This document shows, one piece after another, positions 25,191 to 32,924 of a DNA stretch of 39,765 bases. Source of the DNA: an uncultured Allomuricauda sp. (GTDB lineage: Bacteria > Bacteroidota > Bacteroidia > Flavobacteriales > Flavobacteriaceae). Numbering within the stretch: the stretch's first letter is position 1; the number at the start of each line of letters is the position of its first letter. Below the pieces are notes generated by a model, which was not told where the DNA came from, did not search any database, and saw nothing but the letters and a program-made list of their open reading frames with translations. The stretch lies in assembly GCA_937899065.1 (NCBI GenBank), contig CALBPG010000063.1:1-39765 (forward strand), read 5' to 3'. The translations under genes were made by a program, and so were the position numbers.

Positions 25191-25802
25191 ATGAAGTTGA
25201 TTTGCATCGGACGAAATTACGCCGCACATGCAGCTGAGTTGGGAAACGAAAGGCCTACGGAACCTGTTGTTTTCATCAAGCCTGATTCTGCCGTACTGCC
25301 CAAAGAGCAAGATTTTTACATTCCTGAGTTTTCCAATGAAGTGCATTATGAAGTTGAGGTTTTGGTGAAAATCAATAAGGTTGGAAAACATATCGCCCAA
25401 AAGTTTGCGCACAAGTATTATGATGAAATTGGTTTGGGGATAGACTTTACAGCGCGTGACATGCAACGGTCGCTTAAGGCCAAAGGATTGCCTTGGGAGA
25501 AAGCCAAAGGATTCGATGGCGCAGCGGTAATCGGTAAGTGGTTGCCGAAATCACAGTACGAAAATGTTGACAAGCTCGCTTTTCAACTCAAAAAAAACCA
25601 AGAAGTCGTCCAAGAAGGAGATACCGCTTTGATGCTCTGGAAGATAGACGAGTTAATTGCCTATGTCTCTAGCTTTTTTATGTTGAAAAAGGGGGATATT
25701 CTCTTCACGGGCACACCTGCAGGGGTTGGTAAAGTAAGTCCAAATGATTACCTTTCAGGTACCCTTGAGGGAGAAGAAATGTTCTCAATCAATGTACGCT
25801 AA
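25191..25802 (+). CDS. Fumarylacetoacetate hydrolase family protein
   Basis: A 203-residue protein of the FAH/acylpyruvase group, metal-dependent enzymes acting on acylpyruvates, oxaloacetate or related 2-oxo acids. Family features: CIGRNYAAHAAELGNERPTEPVVFIKP at the start, the Glu ligands in HYEVEVLVKI (about 51-60), GLGIDFTARDMQ (about 83-94), and TGTPAGVGKVSPND near residue 175. Length is typical of the small bacterial members (YcgM-like). It overlaps the frameshifted Hpt gene by one base (TAATG), so the two are translationally coupled. Exact substrate unknown. Confidence 0.9.
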   Translation: MKLICIGRNYAAHAAELGNERPTEPVVFIKPDSAVLPKEQDFYIPEFSNEVHYEVEVLVKINKVGKHIAQKFAHKYYDEIGLGIDFTARDMQRSLKAKGLPWEKAKGFDGAAVIGKWLPKSQYENVDKLAFQLKKNQEVVQEGDTALMLWKIDELIAYVSSFFMLKKGDILFTGTPAGVGKVSPNDYLSGTLEGEEMFSINVR

Positions 25803-26139
25803 TGATTTACAGCCTCGATAAAATCAAAGAGATGGCAGAAGGGGACCAAGATTTTATAGTCTCGGTAGTTTCGGTTTTTTTGGAAGAAGTCCCCACAGAT
25901 TTGGAAGGGCTTGAGACGCCATAGGCCAAAAAGATTACGAAAACGTATACAAACTTGCTCATAAAATAAAGCCCAATGTTGACTTGTTGGGTATGGAGCA
26001 AACTCGAGCAACCGCCTTGGAAATTGAAACTTTAGGCAAAAGCGTAGCCAATATGAACGAGATAGAAGAGAAATTCCCCTTGCTCAAAAAGGATGTACTT
26101 CAAGTAATTTCCGAACTCAAAAAAGATTTCGACCTGTAG
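25802..26139 (+). pseudogene. Hpt domain protein, frameshifted
   Basis: A histidine phosphotransfer domain gene broken near 25916-25921. The first frame, from the ATG at 25802, gives MIYSLDKIKEMAEGDQDF...PTDLEGLE and stops at TAG (25922-25924). Adding one base around CG(G)CC lets the frame continue IGQKDYENVYKLAHKIKPNVDLLGM...ELKKDFDL to a TAG at 26137-26139, giving about 112 residues, the usual length of a single-domain Hpt. The phosphorylatable His lies in LAHKIKPN, which is intact. It sits tightly between the FAH gene (1-base overlap) and cinA (next base). The frame loss may be real or a sequence error. Confidence 0.75.
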
Positions 26140-27387
26140 ATGCAAGCCGAAATCATCACCTTTGGGGATGAAATCCTCATTGGCCAAATCATAGATTCCA
26201 ACTCCGACATTATTTCCAAGGAACTCACTCAAATAGGGGTATCGGAATACCATCAGACCTCAGTACAAGATACTCGGGAACATATTTTGGAGAGTCTCAC
26301 CGTTTCAGGGCAAAGGTCGGATTTGGTCATTTTAACGGGTGGCCTGGGCCCTACAAAAGATGATGTCACCAAACATACGTTATGTGAATTTTTTGAAGAC
26401 GAATTGGTAAAAGATGAGGCTACTTTAGCCCATATTGAAGCATTGTTTGCAAAATATATCTCCACACCCATTTCAGATTTGAACCGGCAACAGGCGCTAA
26501 TACCTTCCAAAGCTCAAATACTTTTTAATGCTCATGGCACCGCTCCCGGAATTTGGATGGAAAAAGGAGGAACCGTTTTTGTTTCTCTACCAGGAGTGCC
26601 TTTTGAGATGAAACATCTCATACGAAATCAGGTTATTCCTAAAGTGGTACAGCGTTTCGAACGGCCACATATTATTCACAAAACCTTGCTTACATATGGT
26701 TTGGGCGAAAGTGCTATTGCCCAGCGTATTGAGCATTGGGAGGATAGCTTACCCAAGGACATCAAATTGGCATATTTGCCCAACCTAGGTCGAGTTCGCT
26801 TGCGGTTGAGCACCACGGGTCCGAATAAAGAAGCACTGGAACAGGCTGTGGACCACCAAATTGAGAAAGTCATCCCTTTGATCGAAGACATATTATATGG
26901 AATAGAAAAGGATGGTACCATTGAAGAGCAGTTGGCGCAAAAGTTCACGGAAAAAGGCAAAACCTTGGCTTGTGCTGAAAGTTTTACAGGGGGAAGAATT
27001 GCGCAACGCTTTACTGCTATTCCTGGCGCTTCCAAATACTTTCGAGGTGGGGTGGTGACTTATGCTACTGAGACCAAAATCGAAGTGCTTGGTGTAGACC
27101 AAAACCTGATTGAAAAACATTCGGTGGTTAGTGAAGAAGTCGCCATGGCCATGGCAGAAAAGGCCAGACAGCTATTAGGAGCTGACTTTGCGGTAGCGAC
27201 CACTGGAAACGCGGGTCCGGAAAAGGGTGACTCTGATGTGGATGTAGGTACGGTGTTCATTGCGGTTAGCACACCGGAAAGTACTTTTGCAGAACGTTTT
27301 GTGATGGGAAACCATCGGGAAAGAGTCGTTCAGAAATCGGTAAACAAGGCCTTTGAAATGCTCTGGAAGGAAATTTCAAAATTCTAA
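26140..27387 (+). CDS. cinA: CinA family nicotinamide-nucleotide amidohydrolase-like protein
   Basis: A 415-residue CinA-type protein: an N-terminal MoeA/MoaB-like nucleotide-binding domain (FGDEILIGQIIDSNSDI at about 8-24 and LTGGLGPTKDD at about 68-78) and a C-terminal amidohydrolase domain (ACAESFTGGRIAQRFTAIPGAS and VATTGNAGPEKGD). Family members hydrolyse NMN to NaMN and ADP-ribose to ribose 5-phosphate in pyridine-nucleotide salvage; a separate older link is to competence. Two-domain length is standard. The ATG directly follows the Hpt gene stop, so it belongs to the same operon. Confidence 0.92.
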   Translation: MQAEIITFGDEILIGQIIDSNSDIISKELTQIGVSEYHQTSVQDTREHILESLTVSGQRSDLVILTGGLGPTKDDVTKHTLCEFFEDELVKDEATLAHIEALFAKYISTPISDLNRQQALIPSKAQILFNAHGTAPGIWMEKGGTVFVSLPGVPFEMKHLIRNQVIPKVVQRFERPHIIHKTLLTYGLGESAIAQRIEHWEDSLPKDIKLAYLPNLGRVRLRLSTTGPNKEALEQAVDHQIEKVIPLIEDILYGIEKDGTIEEQLAQKFTEKGKTLACAESFTGGRIAQRFTAIPGASKYFRGGVVTYATETKIEVLGVDQNLIEKHSVVSEEVAMAMAEKARQLLGADFAVATTGNAGPEKGDSDVDVGTVFIAVSTPESTFAERFVMGNHRERVVQKSVNKAFEMLWKEISKF

Positions 27388-27395
27388 TCAAGAAT

Positions 27396-27427
27396 TTTGT
27401 CCATCCCATAGAAAAGACATAAATTTG
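27396..27427 (+). promoter_or_regulatory. rpmB operon promoter
   Basis: TTTG (27396-27399), 20 bases, TAAATTTG (27420-27427): both boxes match the Bacteroidota consensus exactly. Predicted start near 27432, about 29 nt before the L28 ATG. Confidence 0.75.
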
Positions 27428-27460
27428 CAGCCTCAATAAAATCACTCAAAATCTACGGAG

Positions 27461-27688
27461 ATGTCCAAAGTTTGTGAAGTAACGGGGAAAAAGGTAATGT
27501 TTGGAAACAATGTTTCTTTCTCTATCAATAAAACGAAGAGAAGATTTGACGTGAATATTTCCAAAAAGAAATTCTATATCCCTGAAGAAGATAGATGGGT
27601 AACCTTGAACGTCTCTTCAAGAGGTCTAAAGATTATCAACAAAAAGGGAATTTCAGCAGTACTGAAAGAAATGAAGGCCGCAAAGTAG
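27461..27688 (+). CDS. rpmB: 50S ribosomal protein bL28
   Basis: A 75-residue basic protein of the large ribosomal subunit. It begins [29 protein letters not shown], the classic L28 start, and ends LKEMKAAK. First gene of the ribosomal cluster L28-L33-DUF4295, with a consensus promoter at 27396-27427. A GGAG lies next to the ATG, unusual in a genome where most starts lack Shine-Dalgarno boxes, but it is too close to the start codon to be a normal one. Confidence 0.97.
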   Translation: MSKVCEVTGKKVMFGNNVSFSINKTKRRFDVNISKKKFYIPEEDRWVTLNVSSRGLKIINKKGISAVLKEMKAAK

Positions 27689-27707
27689 GTCCGAAAAGCA
27701 TACGATA

Positions 27708-27890
27708 ATGGCAAAGAAAGGCAATAGAATTCAGGTTATTTTGGAATGCACGGAGCATAAAGCTTCTGGTATGCCCGGAACGTCCAGATACATTACCACG
27801 AAAAACAAAAAGAATACTCCTGATAGAATGGAAATCAAGAAATTTAATCCCATTCTTAAGAAAATGACTATTCACAAGGAGATAAAATAA
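27708..27890 (+). CDS. rpmG: 50S ribosomal protein bL33
   Basis: A 60-residue basic L33 ([42 protein letters not shown]). Only one cysteine is present, so this is the zinc-free form rather than the four-cysteine form. It lies 19 bases after rpmB and 7 bases before the DUF4295 gene. Confidence 0.97.
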   Translation: MAKKGNRIQVILECTEHKASGMPGTSRYITTKNKKNTPDRMEIKKFNPILKKMTIHKEIK

Positions 27891-27897
27891 TACGAAC

Positions 27898-28050
27898 ATG
27901 GCAAAGAAAACGGTAGCAACACTTCAATCGTCATCGAAAAGATTAACAAAGGCCATCAAAATGGTAAAGTCTCCTAAAACAGGTGCTTACATTTTCTCAG
28001 AGGCGGTTATGGCCCCTGAAATGGTCAACGAATGGCTTTCCAAAAAATAG
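27898..28050 (+). CDS. DUF4295 family protein, probable ribosomal protein (bL38 candidate)
   Basis: A 50-residue basic protein: MAKKTVATLQSSSKRLTKAI, KSPKTGAYIFSEAVM, ending NEWLSKK. It is too short for many gene finders but is clearly a gene: it follows rpmG by 7 bases and is ended by a perfect terminator. It matches DUF4295, a Bacteroidota family that sits after L28/L33. A novel large-subunit protein, bL38, has been described from the Flavobacterium johnsoniae ribosome; from size, charge and location this gene is a good candidate for it, but I could not check the identity here. Confidence 0.88.
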   Translation: MAKKTVATLQSSSKRLTKAIKMVKSPKTGAYIFSEAVMAPEMVNEWLSKK

Positions 28051-28070
28051 AAAGCATAACACAGTATATA

Positions 28071-28094
28071 AACCGCTCAACGAGCGGTTTTTTT
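28071..28094 (+). terminator. Terminator of the L28-L33-DUF4295 operon
   Basis: Perfect 8-bp stem AACCGCTC (28071-28078) / GAGCGGTT (28082-28089), 3-base loop, then T5. Confidence 0.93.
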
Positions 28095-28161
28095 GTTTAT
28101 AGCCCTTTTGCACTAACCATAAATCCCATTTCGCAGTTTAACAAAACTCCTCTTACTTTCC

Positions 28162-28169
28162 TATCTTTG
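28162..28169 (+). promoter_or_regulatory. Candidate ftsY promoter (-7 box)
   Basis: TATCTTTG matches TAnnTTTG; a GTTTA at 28136-28140 sits 21 bases upstream as a weak -33. Predicted leader about 13 nt. Confidence 0.5.
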
Positions 28170-28186
28170 AAGACTTGCTTGAGAAC

Positions 28187-29143
28187 ATGAGTGTATTCAA
28201 AAATATTTTTTCCAAACAGAAGAAAGAAACCTTAGACAAAGGGCTTGAAAAGTCTAAGGATAGCTTTTTTGGAAAGCTGGGTAAAGCCGTTGCCGGAAAG
28301 TCCAAAGTGGATGATGAAGTTCTGGATAATCTGGAGGAAGTACTTGTTTCTTCCGATGTGGGTGTGAACACTACCCTTAAAATTATCGACCGCATTGAAA
28401 GCCGTGTGGCAAAGGATAAATATTTGGGCACGGAAGAGCTTAATCAAATCCTTAGAGAAGAAATAGCAGGCTTATTGTCCGAAACTAATGAAGGCAATGG
28501 CACTGATTTTGAGATACCCGAAACTCAAAAACCCCATGTAATTATGGTGGTAGGCGTCAATGGTGTCGGTAAAACCACAACCATAGGGAAGTTGGCAAGC
28601 CAGTTCTCCAAAAAAGGTTTGAAAGTAACCTTAGGAGCAGCGGATACCTTCCGTGCTGCGGCAATAGACCAATTGCAAGTTTGGGCAGACCGGGTTGGTG
28701 TTCCCATAATTAAGCAAAAAATGGGAAGCGATCCCGCTTCAGTTGCCTTTGATACCTTGAACTCCGCAGTTTCTGATGGCGCGGATGTGGTGCTGATTGA
28801 TACGGCAGGCCGTTTGCACAATAAGGTCAATTTGATGAATGAGCTATCGAAGGTGAAACGCGTGATGCAGAAAGTAGTGCCCGATGCACCCCATGACGTG
28901 CTTCTTGTTTTGGATGGTTCAACAGGGCAAAATGCTTTTGAGCAAGCCAAGCAATTTACCAAAGCCACCGAAGTCACTAGCTTGGCCGTAACCAAATTGG
29001 ATGGAACAGCAAAAGGAGGTGTCGTTATCGGAATTTCAGACCAATTTCAAATCCCGGTAAAATATATTGGGGTAGGAGAAGGCATTGATGACCTTCAGGT
29101 GTTCAACAAACTGGAATTTGTAGATTCTTTCTTTAAACTGTAA
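28187..29143 (+). CDS. ftsY: Signal recognition particle receptor FtsY
   Basis: A 318-residue SRP-receptor GTPase that docks ribosome-SRP complexes at the inner membrane. The helical N domain (about 25-105) is followed by the G domain: P-loop GVNGVGKT (123-130), DTFRAAAIDQL, DTAGRLHNK (about 208-216) and TKLDGTAKGG (about 273-282). The acidic A domain of E. coli FtsY is missing, as in many bacteria; a basic amphipathic N-terminus (FKNIFSKQKK) may replace it for membrane contact. The ATG at 28187 is preferred to a TTG four codons upstream because it gives the standard MSVFKNIF start. Confidence 0.95.
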   Translation: MSVFKNIFSKQKKETLDKGLEKSKDSFFGKLGKAVAGKSKVDDEVLDNLEEVLVSSDVGVNTTLKIIDRIESRVAKDKYLGTEELNQILREEIAGLLSETNEGNGTDFEIPETQKPHVIMVVGVNGVGKTTTIGKLASQFSKKGLKVTLGAADTFRAAAIDQLQVWADRVGVPIIKQKMGSDPASVAFDTLNSAVSDGADVVLIDTAGRLHNKVNLMNELSKVKRVMQKVVPDAPHDVLLVLDGSTGQNAFEQAKQFTKATEVTSLAVTKLDGTAKGGVVIGISDQFQIPVKYIGVGEGIDDLQVFNKLEFVDSFFKL

Positions 29144-29144
29144 A

Positions 29145-30026
29145 ATGAAGAGGAAAAGCTTATGGTTCGGGATAATTTTACTGGTAACCATAGCTGATTC
29201 TTTTGCCCAAATCAATCATCCCAAAGCAAGTCCGCTTACTACCCTAGAGCAGTCGGTAGGTCTTTCGACCATTACCGTAGTATATTCTAGACCCGCTGCA
29301 CGTGGGCGACACCTGTTTGGTCCAGATGAAAAGGGCATTCAAGGTTTGGTCCCTTATGGGCGAATTTGGCGTTTGGGAGCAAACGCGAGTACTAAGCTTA
29401 CCGTGTCAAATGACATGGAGGTAAACGGAAACATTTTAGCGAAAGGTACCTATGCGCTTTATGCTTTCCCGAACGAAAAGAATTGGGAAATTGCTTTTCA
29501 CAAAAATCTTGCACACTGGGGGGATGGGAGAAAAGCTTATAAGCCCGAAGAAGATGCCTTCCGAATTACAGTGAATCCGAAATATGTTTCTGAGTTTCAG
29601 GAAAATTTTCTCATCACTTTTGACGCGATTACCCATAATAGTATGGTAATGAAAGCGATTTGGGGGAATCTTCAGATTTCAATTCCATTTGAAGTAGATA
29701 CCAAAACGCTCATGTTGCAAGAAATTGACAAGCAAATCAAAGAAAATCCTACGGCGCAAACTTATTATGAGGCCGCTCGATATTTGCAGGAAGAGCATGA
29801 AAACCCAGAAAGGGCGCTTAAACTTTTGGAAACAGCCATTGCTTTAGAAGGGGACACCTACTATTTCCATCGGGTGAAAAGTCTGGTTCAGGCGCAGTTG
29901 AAACAATATGAAAGTGCTATCGGTTCTGCCCGAAAATCGTTAGAATTGGCGGATGCCCTTGGAAAAGATGAATTCGTAAGACTCAACCAAAAGAATATAG
30001 CACTATGGGAAAAAAAGCTAGAATGA
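29145..30026 (+). CDS. DUF2911 domain protein, secreted
   Basis: A 293-residue exported protein: signal peptide at 1-21 (SLWFGIILLVTIADSFA), DUF2911 beta-rich domain at about 25-180 (KASPLTTLEQSVGLSTITVVYSRPAARGR, YGRIWRLGANASTKL, KGTYALYAFPN), then a helical tail of about 90 residues with TPR-like repeats (TAQTYYEAARYLQEEHENPERALKLLETAIAL). Function of the family is unknown; the beta domain suggests periplasmic binding. It starts one base after ftsY ends and overlaps the amidase start, so all three are probably co-transcribed. Confidence 0.88.
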   Translation: MKRKSLWFGIILLVTIADSFAQINHPKASPLTTLEQSVGLSTITVVYSRPAARGRHLFGPDEKGIQGLVPYGRIWRLGANASTKLTVSNDMEVNGNILAKGTYALYAFPNEKNWEIAFHKNLAHWGDGRKAYKPEEDAFRITVNPKYVSEFQENFLITFDAITHNSMVMKAIWGNLQISIPFEVDTKTLMLQEIDKQIKENPTAQTYYEAARYLQEEHENPERALKLLETAIALEGDTYYFHRVKSLVQAQLKQYESAIGSARKSLELADALGKDEFVRLNQKNIALWEKKLE

Positions 30027-31711
30027 TTCGGCAAACCCTCCCGTTTTTATGCTTTTTGCTACTTACTTTGATAGGATGCAAAGAGGAACCCAAAACCGTT
30101 GTTACCCGAGCCATAGAGGAACCAAAACCACTTTGGCCAGAATATAACGACTCCCTGGAAATTGTTTCTAATGCAGACCACGAAAAGGAACGTATGCGCT
30201 TTAAGCTCATACAGTCCAAAACACTGGATAGAAACAAAGTGTTTCAACCACTTTTCGCTGAGGTCAATAAAATGGATAGTGTGACCTATCAGCGTTTGAA
30301 ACCCATGATTTTGGAAAAAGATATTCCCACACTTCAAAAACATGTGGATAATGGGGATTTCACGTATGAGACTTTAGTTCGATTTTATTTGTATCGCATC
30401 TACAAATATGAGTTGAACCCAGAAACCTGTTTGCATACTATAATTTCGCTAAATCCCAATGTCATTCAAGAAGCTCGCGCATTGGATGCTGACAAAAACA
30501 GAAACCATCCCATATATGGCATGCCCATACTGCTGAAAGACAACATCGGAACCACTGAAATGCCTACAACAGCTGGAGCAATTGCCTTAACGGAGCATCA
30601 AACCGATGATGCCTTTGTTGTGGAACGTCTTAAATCGAATGGAGCACTTATTCTGGGAAAAGTGAACTTAAGTGAATGGGCGTATTACTTCTGTGGAAAA
30701 TGTCCTGTGGGTTACAGCGCAGTAGGGGGACAAACCTTAAACCCCTATGGCCGAAAAGTGTTTGAAACCGGTGGTTCTAGTTCAGGAAGTGGAACTGCTA
30801 CAGCCGCAAATTATGCCGTAGCCTGTGTGGGCACAGAAACTTCGGGTTCCATTCTATCGCCCTCTAGTCAGAACTCTGTTGTAGGACTTAAACCCACCAT
30901 CGGGTTATTGAGCAGGTCTGGAATCGTTCCCATATCAAGTACGTTGGATACGCCAGGTCCCATGACCAAATTCGTAAAAGACAATGCTATTGTATTGCAT
31001 GCGATGATGGGCTATGACAAAGAGGATGATGATTCCGTGCTAACGAGCTGGGACGACCAATGGTTCAAATTGGATAGTGTGCCCAACATTGTTACCCGAC
31101 GTTTTGGGGTTTTCAAAGATTTGATAGAACAAGATTCCCTATATCGAGCGGCTACAGAAAAACTCCGTTCTGCAGGTGTTCAAATCGTAGCTTTTGAACG
31201 TCCTGATATTCGTTTGAAGGGTTTTCGTACGCTGTTGAACGTGGATATGAAGAATGACCTGCCGAAGTATTTCATGGCGCAGTCCAAAGATTCCGTCGAA
31301 CTGGACTTGGCCACCGTCGAAGATTTTGTCCGTTTCAATAGAGAAGATTCCTTGGTTCGTATGCCTTACGGACAACGTTTGTTCGAGGGTATTTTATCGG
31401 ATACCACTTCACAGGAGACGTTGAACATTTTGAAAAAATCACTTCAGATTGCCGGAAGGCAATACTTTGATGACGCCATGCGTGAACATGATTTGGATGG
31501 AATACTTTCCATCAACAACTACCATGCAGGCTTTGCTGCTGTAGCTAAATATCCGGCGCTAACCCTTCCTATGGGTTTTAGGCCAACCGGAGAGCCAGTG
31601 AACATGACCTGTATCGCCAAGCAGTTCCAAGAAGAAAAACTTTACGGAATGGGATTGGGTATTGAAGGTATTCTGATGGCGAGAAAGCCACCAGCGTTGT
31701 TTATGGATTGA
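30005..31711 (+). CDS. Amidase-signature family lipoprotein
   Basis: A 568-residue amidase with a lipoprotein signal (TLIGC, Cys25 as lipid site). The Ser-cisSer-Lys machinery is present: Lys178 in PILLKDNIGT, the GGSSSGSG loop at 256-263 with the cis-Ser, and nucleophile Ser282 in GTETSGSILSPSS. About 130 residues of unrelated sequence separate the lipid site from the catalytic core. Enzymes of this family hydrolyse amides of many kinds; the lipid anchor places it in the periplasm or outer membrane, not in tRNA-dependent amidation. A second ATG at 30023 overlaps the DUF2911 stop as ATGA and would also keep the signal peptide; it may be the true start. Confidence 0.88.
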   Translation: MGKKARMIRQTLPFLCFLLLTLIGCKEEPKTVVTRAIEEPKPLWPEYNDSLEIVSNADHEKERMRFKLIQSKTLDRNKVFQPLFAEVNKMDSVTYQRLKPMILEKDIPTLQKHVDNGDFTYETLVRFYLYRIYKYELNPETCLHTIISLNPNVIQEARALDADKNRNHPIYGMPILLKDNIGTTEMPTTAGAIALTEHQTDDAFVVERLKSNGALILGKVNLSEWAYYFCGKCPVGYSAVGGQTLNPYGRKVFETGGSSSGSGTATAANYAVACVGTETSGSILSPSSQNSVVGLKPTIGLLSRSGIVPISSTLDTPGPMTKFVKDNAIVLHAMMGYDKEDDDSVLTSWDDQWFKLDSVPNIVTRRFGVFKDLIEQDSLYRAATEKLRSAGVQIVAFERPDIRLKGFRTLLNVDMKNDLPKYFMAQSKDSVELDLATVEDFVRFNREDSLVRMPYGQRLFEGILSDTTSQETLNILKKSLQIAGRQYFDDAMREHDLDGILSINNYHAGFAAVAKYPALTLPMGFRPTGEPVNMTCIAKQFQEEKLYGMGLGIEGILMARKPPALFMD

Positions 31712-32804
31712 GGTCGCTGATATAAGCGCTTATTCTGCCCCAAAGGTCGTTGTCAAAGCTAGAGGGGCCTAAAAGGTCCGCTCCGGAATCTTCTCCCATA
31801 CGCACTATCACTAATCCTGAACTCGGGACAATGTATAATTTTTGGTCGTTTTTGCCCAAACCAGCGTAGAGGTCAGCTGGAGCATTTGGAACCAAATTTC
31901 CATTTTGACTTTGCAGGACACCGGGGGCCATAAAAGTATCTTTTCCATTCAGCCACCACAGATAGCCATAGGCAGGGTTGAGGGATTGGGAAGAGTTTTT
32001 CATCGCCGTGCGATAAGTGACATCACCTAGTATGGTTTCGCCGTCCCAAACCCCGTTGTTCAAGTTTAGGATGCCAAAGCGGGCCATACTACGGGCGGTA
32101 CTGAAAAATATGTTATTCGGGTCCGTGTTGAACCAAAAACCATCCATTCCTACTTTATCGCGGAGCTGGGCGTTAAAATACGCTTGCCAATCTTCTTCGG
32201 TAGCATTTGCCACAACTTGCTGAAGTAGCGTGTAAGGACCATTGTGATACGCCCAACGCGTCCCCGCATCGCTTACATAGGTCAAGCAACTGGGGTCATA
32301 GCATTCGAATTCGCCCTCGTTGAGACCAGACGTCATGGTCAATTGATGTTTGACAGTTATCAGTGCTTCTTTATTGGCGGGTATTGCAGTCCAAGCTTCA
32401 CCCAAGTAGTCTGAGGTGGGATTATCAATATCCAAAAACCCTTGCTCTTGCGCGATTCCTACGGTAAAGGCAGTTAATGTCTTCCCAGCAGAAGCCCAAT
32501 ACCAACTGGTGTTTTGAGTATGTTCATCAAAATACCATTCCAAAACAATCCTTCCATTTTTAAGTATCATGAAAGCTTTAGTACCATTATCATCTAGGAA
32601 GGAACGCAATGCGTCTTCCTCACCGGTATTCCAATCCAGTTGGGAGGCAGACACTGTAGCCCAATCTGGAGCGTTTGCGGGTGGAAAATAGAGATTAGTA
32701 GGTACGGGTTGCTCATCAATAGACGTTTCGCCCTCTGAATTCTCTGAGGAACATGCAACGATGAGCACAAGAGACAAAAGTAGTAGGTAGACTTGTTTCG
32801 CCAT
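31701..32804 (-). CDS. Serine hydrolase lipoprotein, class C beta-lactamase fold
   Basis: A 367-residue lipoprotein (LVLIVAC, Cys18) with the beta-lactamase/DD-peptidase fold. The nucleophile motif is SAGK (Ser105-Lys108) in WYWASAGKTLTAF; the second motif is the Tyr-x-Asn of WAYHNGPYTL. Members include beta-lactamases, esterases and peptidases; nothing here singles out beta-lactamase activity. The gene converges on the amidase gene with an 11-base overlap. Confidence 0.88.
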   Translation of the reverse strand: MAKQVYLLLLSLVLIVACSSENSEGETSIDEQPVPTNLYFPPANAPDWATVSASQLDWNTGEEDALRSFLDDNGTKAFMILKNGRIVLEWYFDEHTQNTSWYWASAGKTLTAFTVGIAQEQGFLDIDNPTSDYLGEAWTAIPANKEALITVKHQLTMTSGLNEGEFECYDPSCLTYVSDAGTRWAYHNGPYTLLQQVVANATEEDWQAYFNAQLRDKVGMDGFWFNTDPNNIFFSTARSMARFGILNLNNGVWDGETILGDVTYRTAMKNSSQSLNPAYGYLWWLNGKDTFMAPGVLQSQNGNLVPNAPADLYAGLGKNDQKLYIVPSSGLVIVRMGEDSGADLLGPSSFDNDLWGRISAYISDLNP

Positions 32805-32878
32805 GACGGTTTTCTTTGTAAGACAGTTTGGGCTTCTTAAGGTTTAACGTGAAAAACCTAAAAATATTCGGGCAAATC

Positions 32879-32908
32879 GTTGTAATGTATTGGGTTATCT
32901 TATTTTTG
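32879..32908 (+). promoter_or_regulatory. rimO promoter
   Basis: GTTG (32879-32882), 18 bases, TATTTTTG (32901-32908), matching the Bacteroidota consensus apart from the first -33 base. Predicted leader of about 12 nt. Confidence 0.6.
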
Positions 32909-32924
32909 CAGCCTAGTTGAAATC

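Noticed and set aside
27450..27465. Shine-Dalgarno site before rpmB
   Set aside because: The GGAG directly abuts the ATG, too close for normal pairing, and other genes here lack such boxes.
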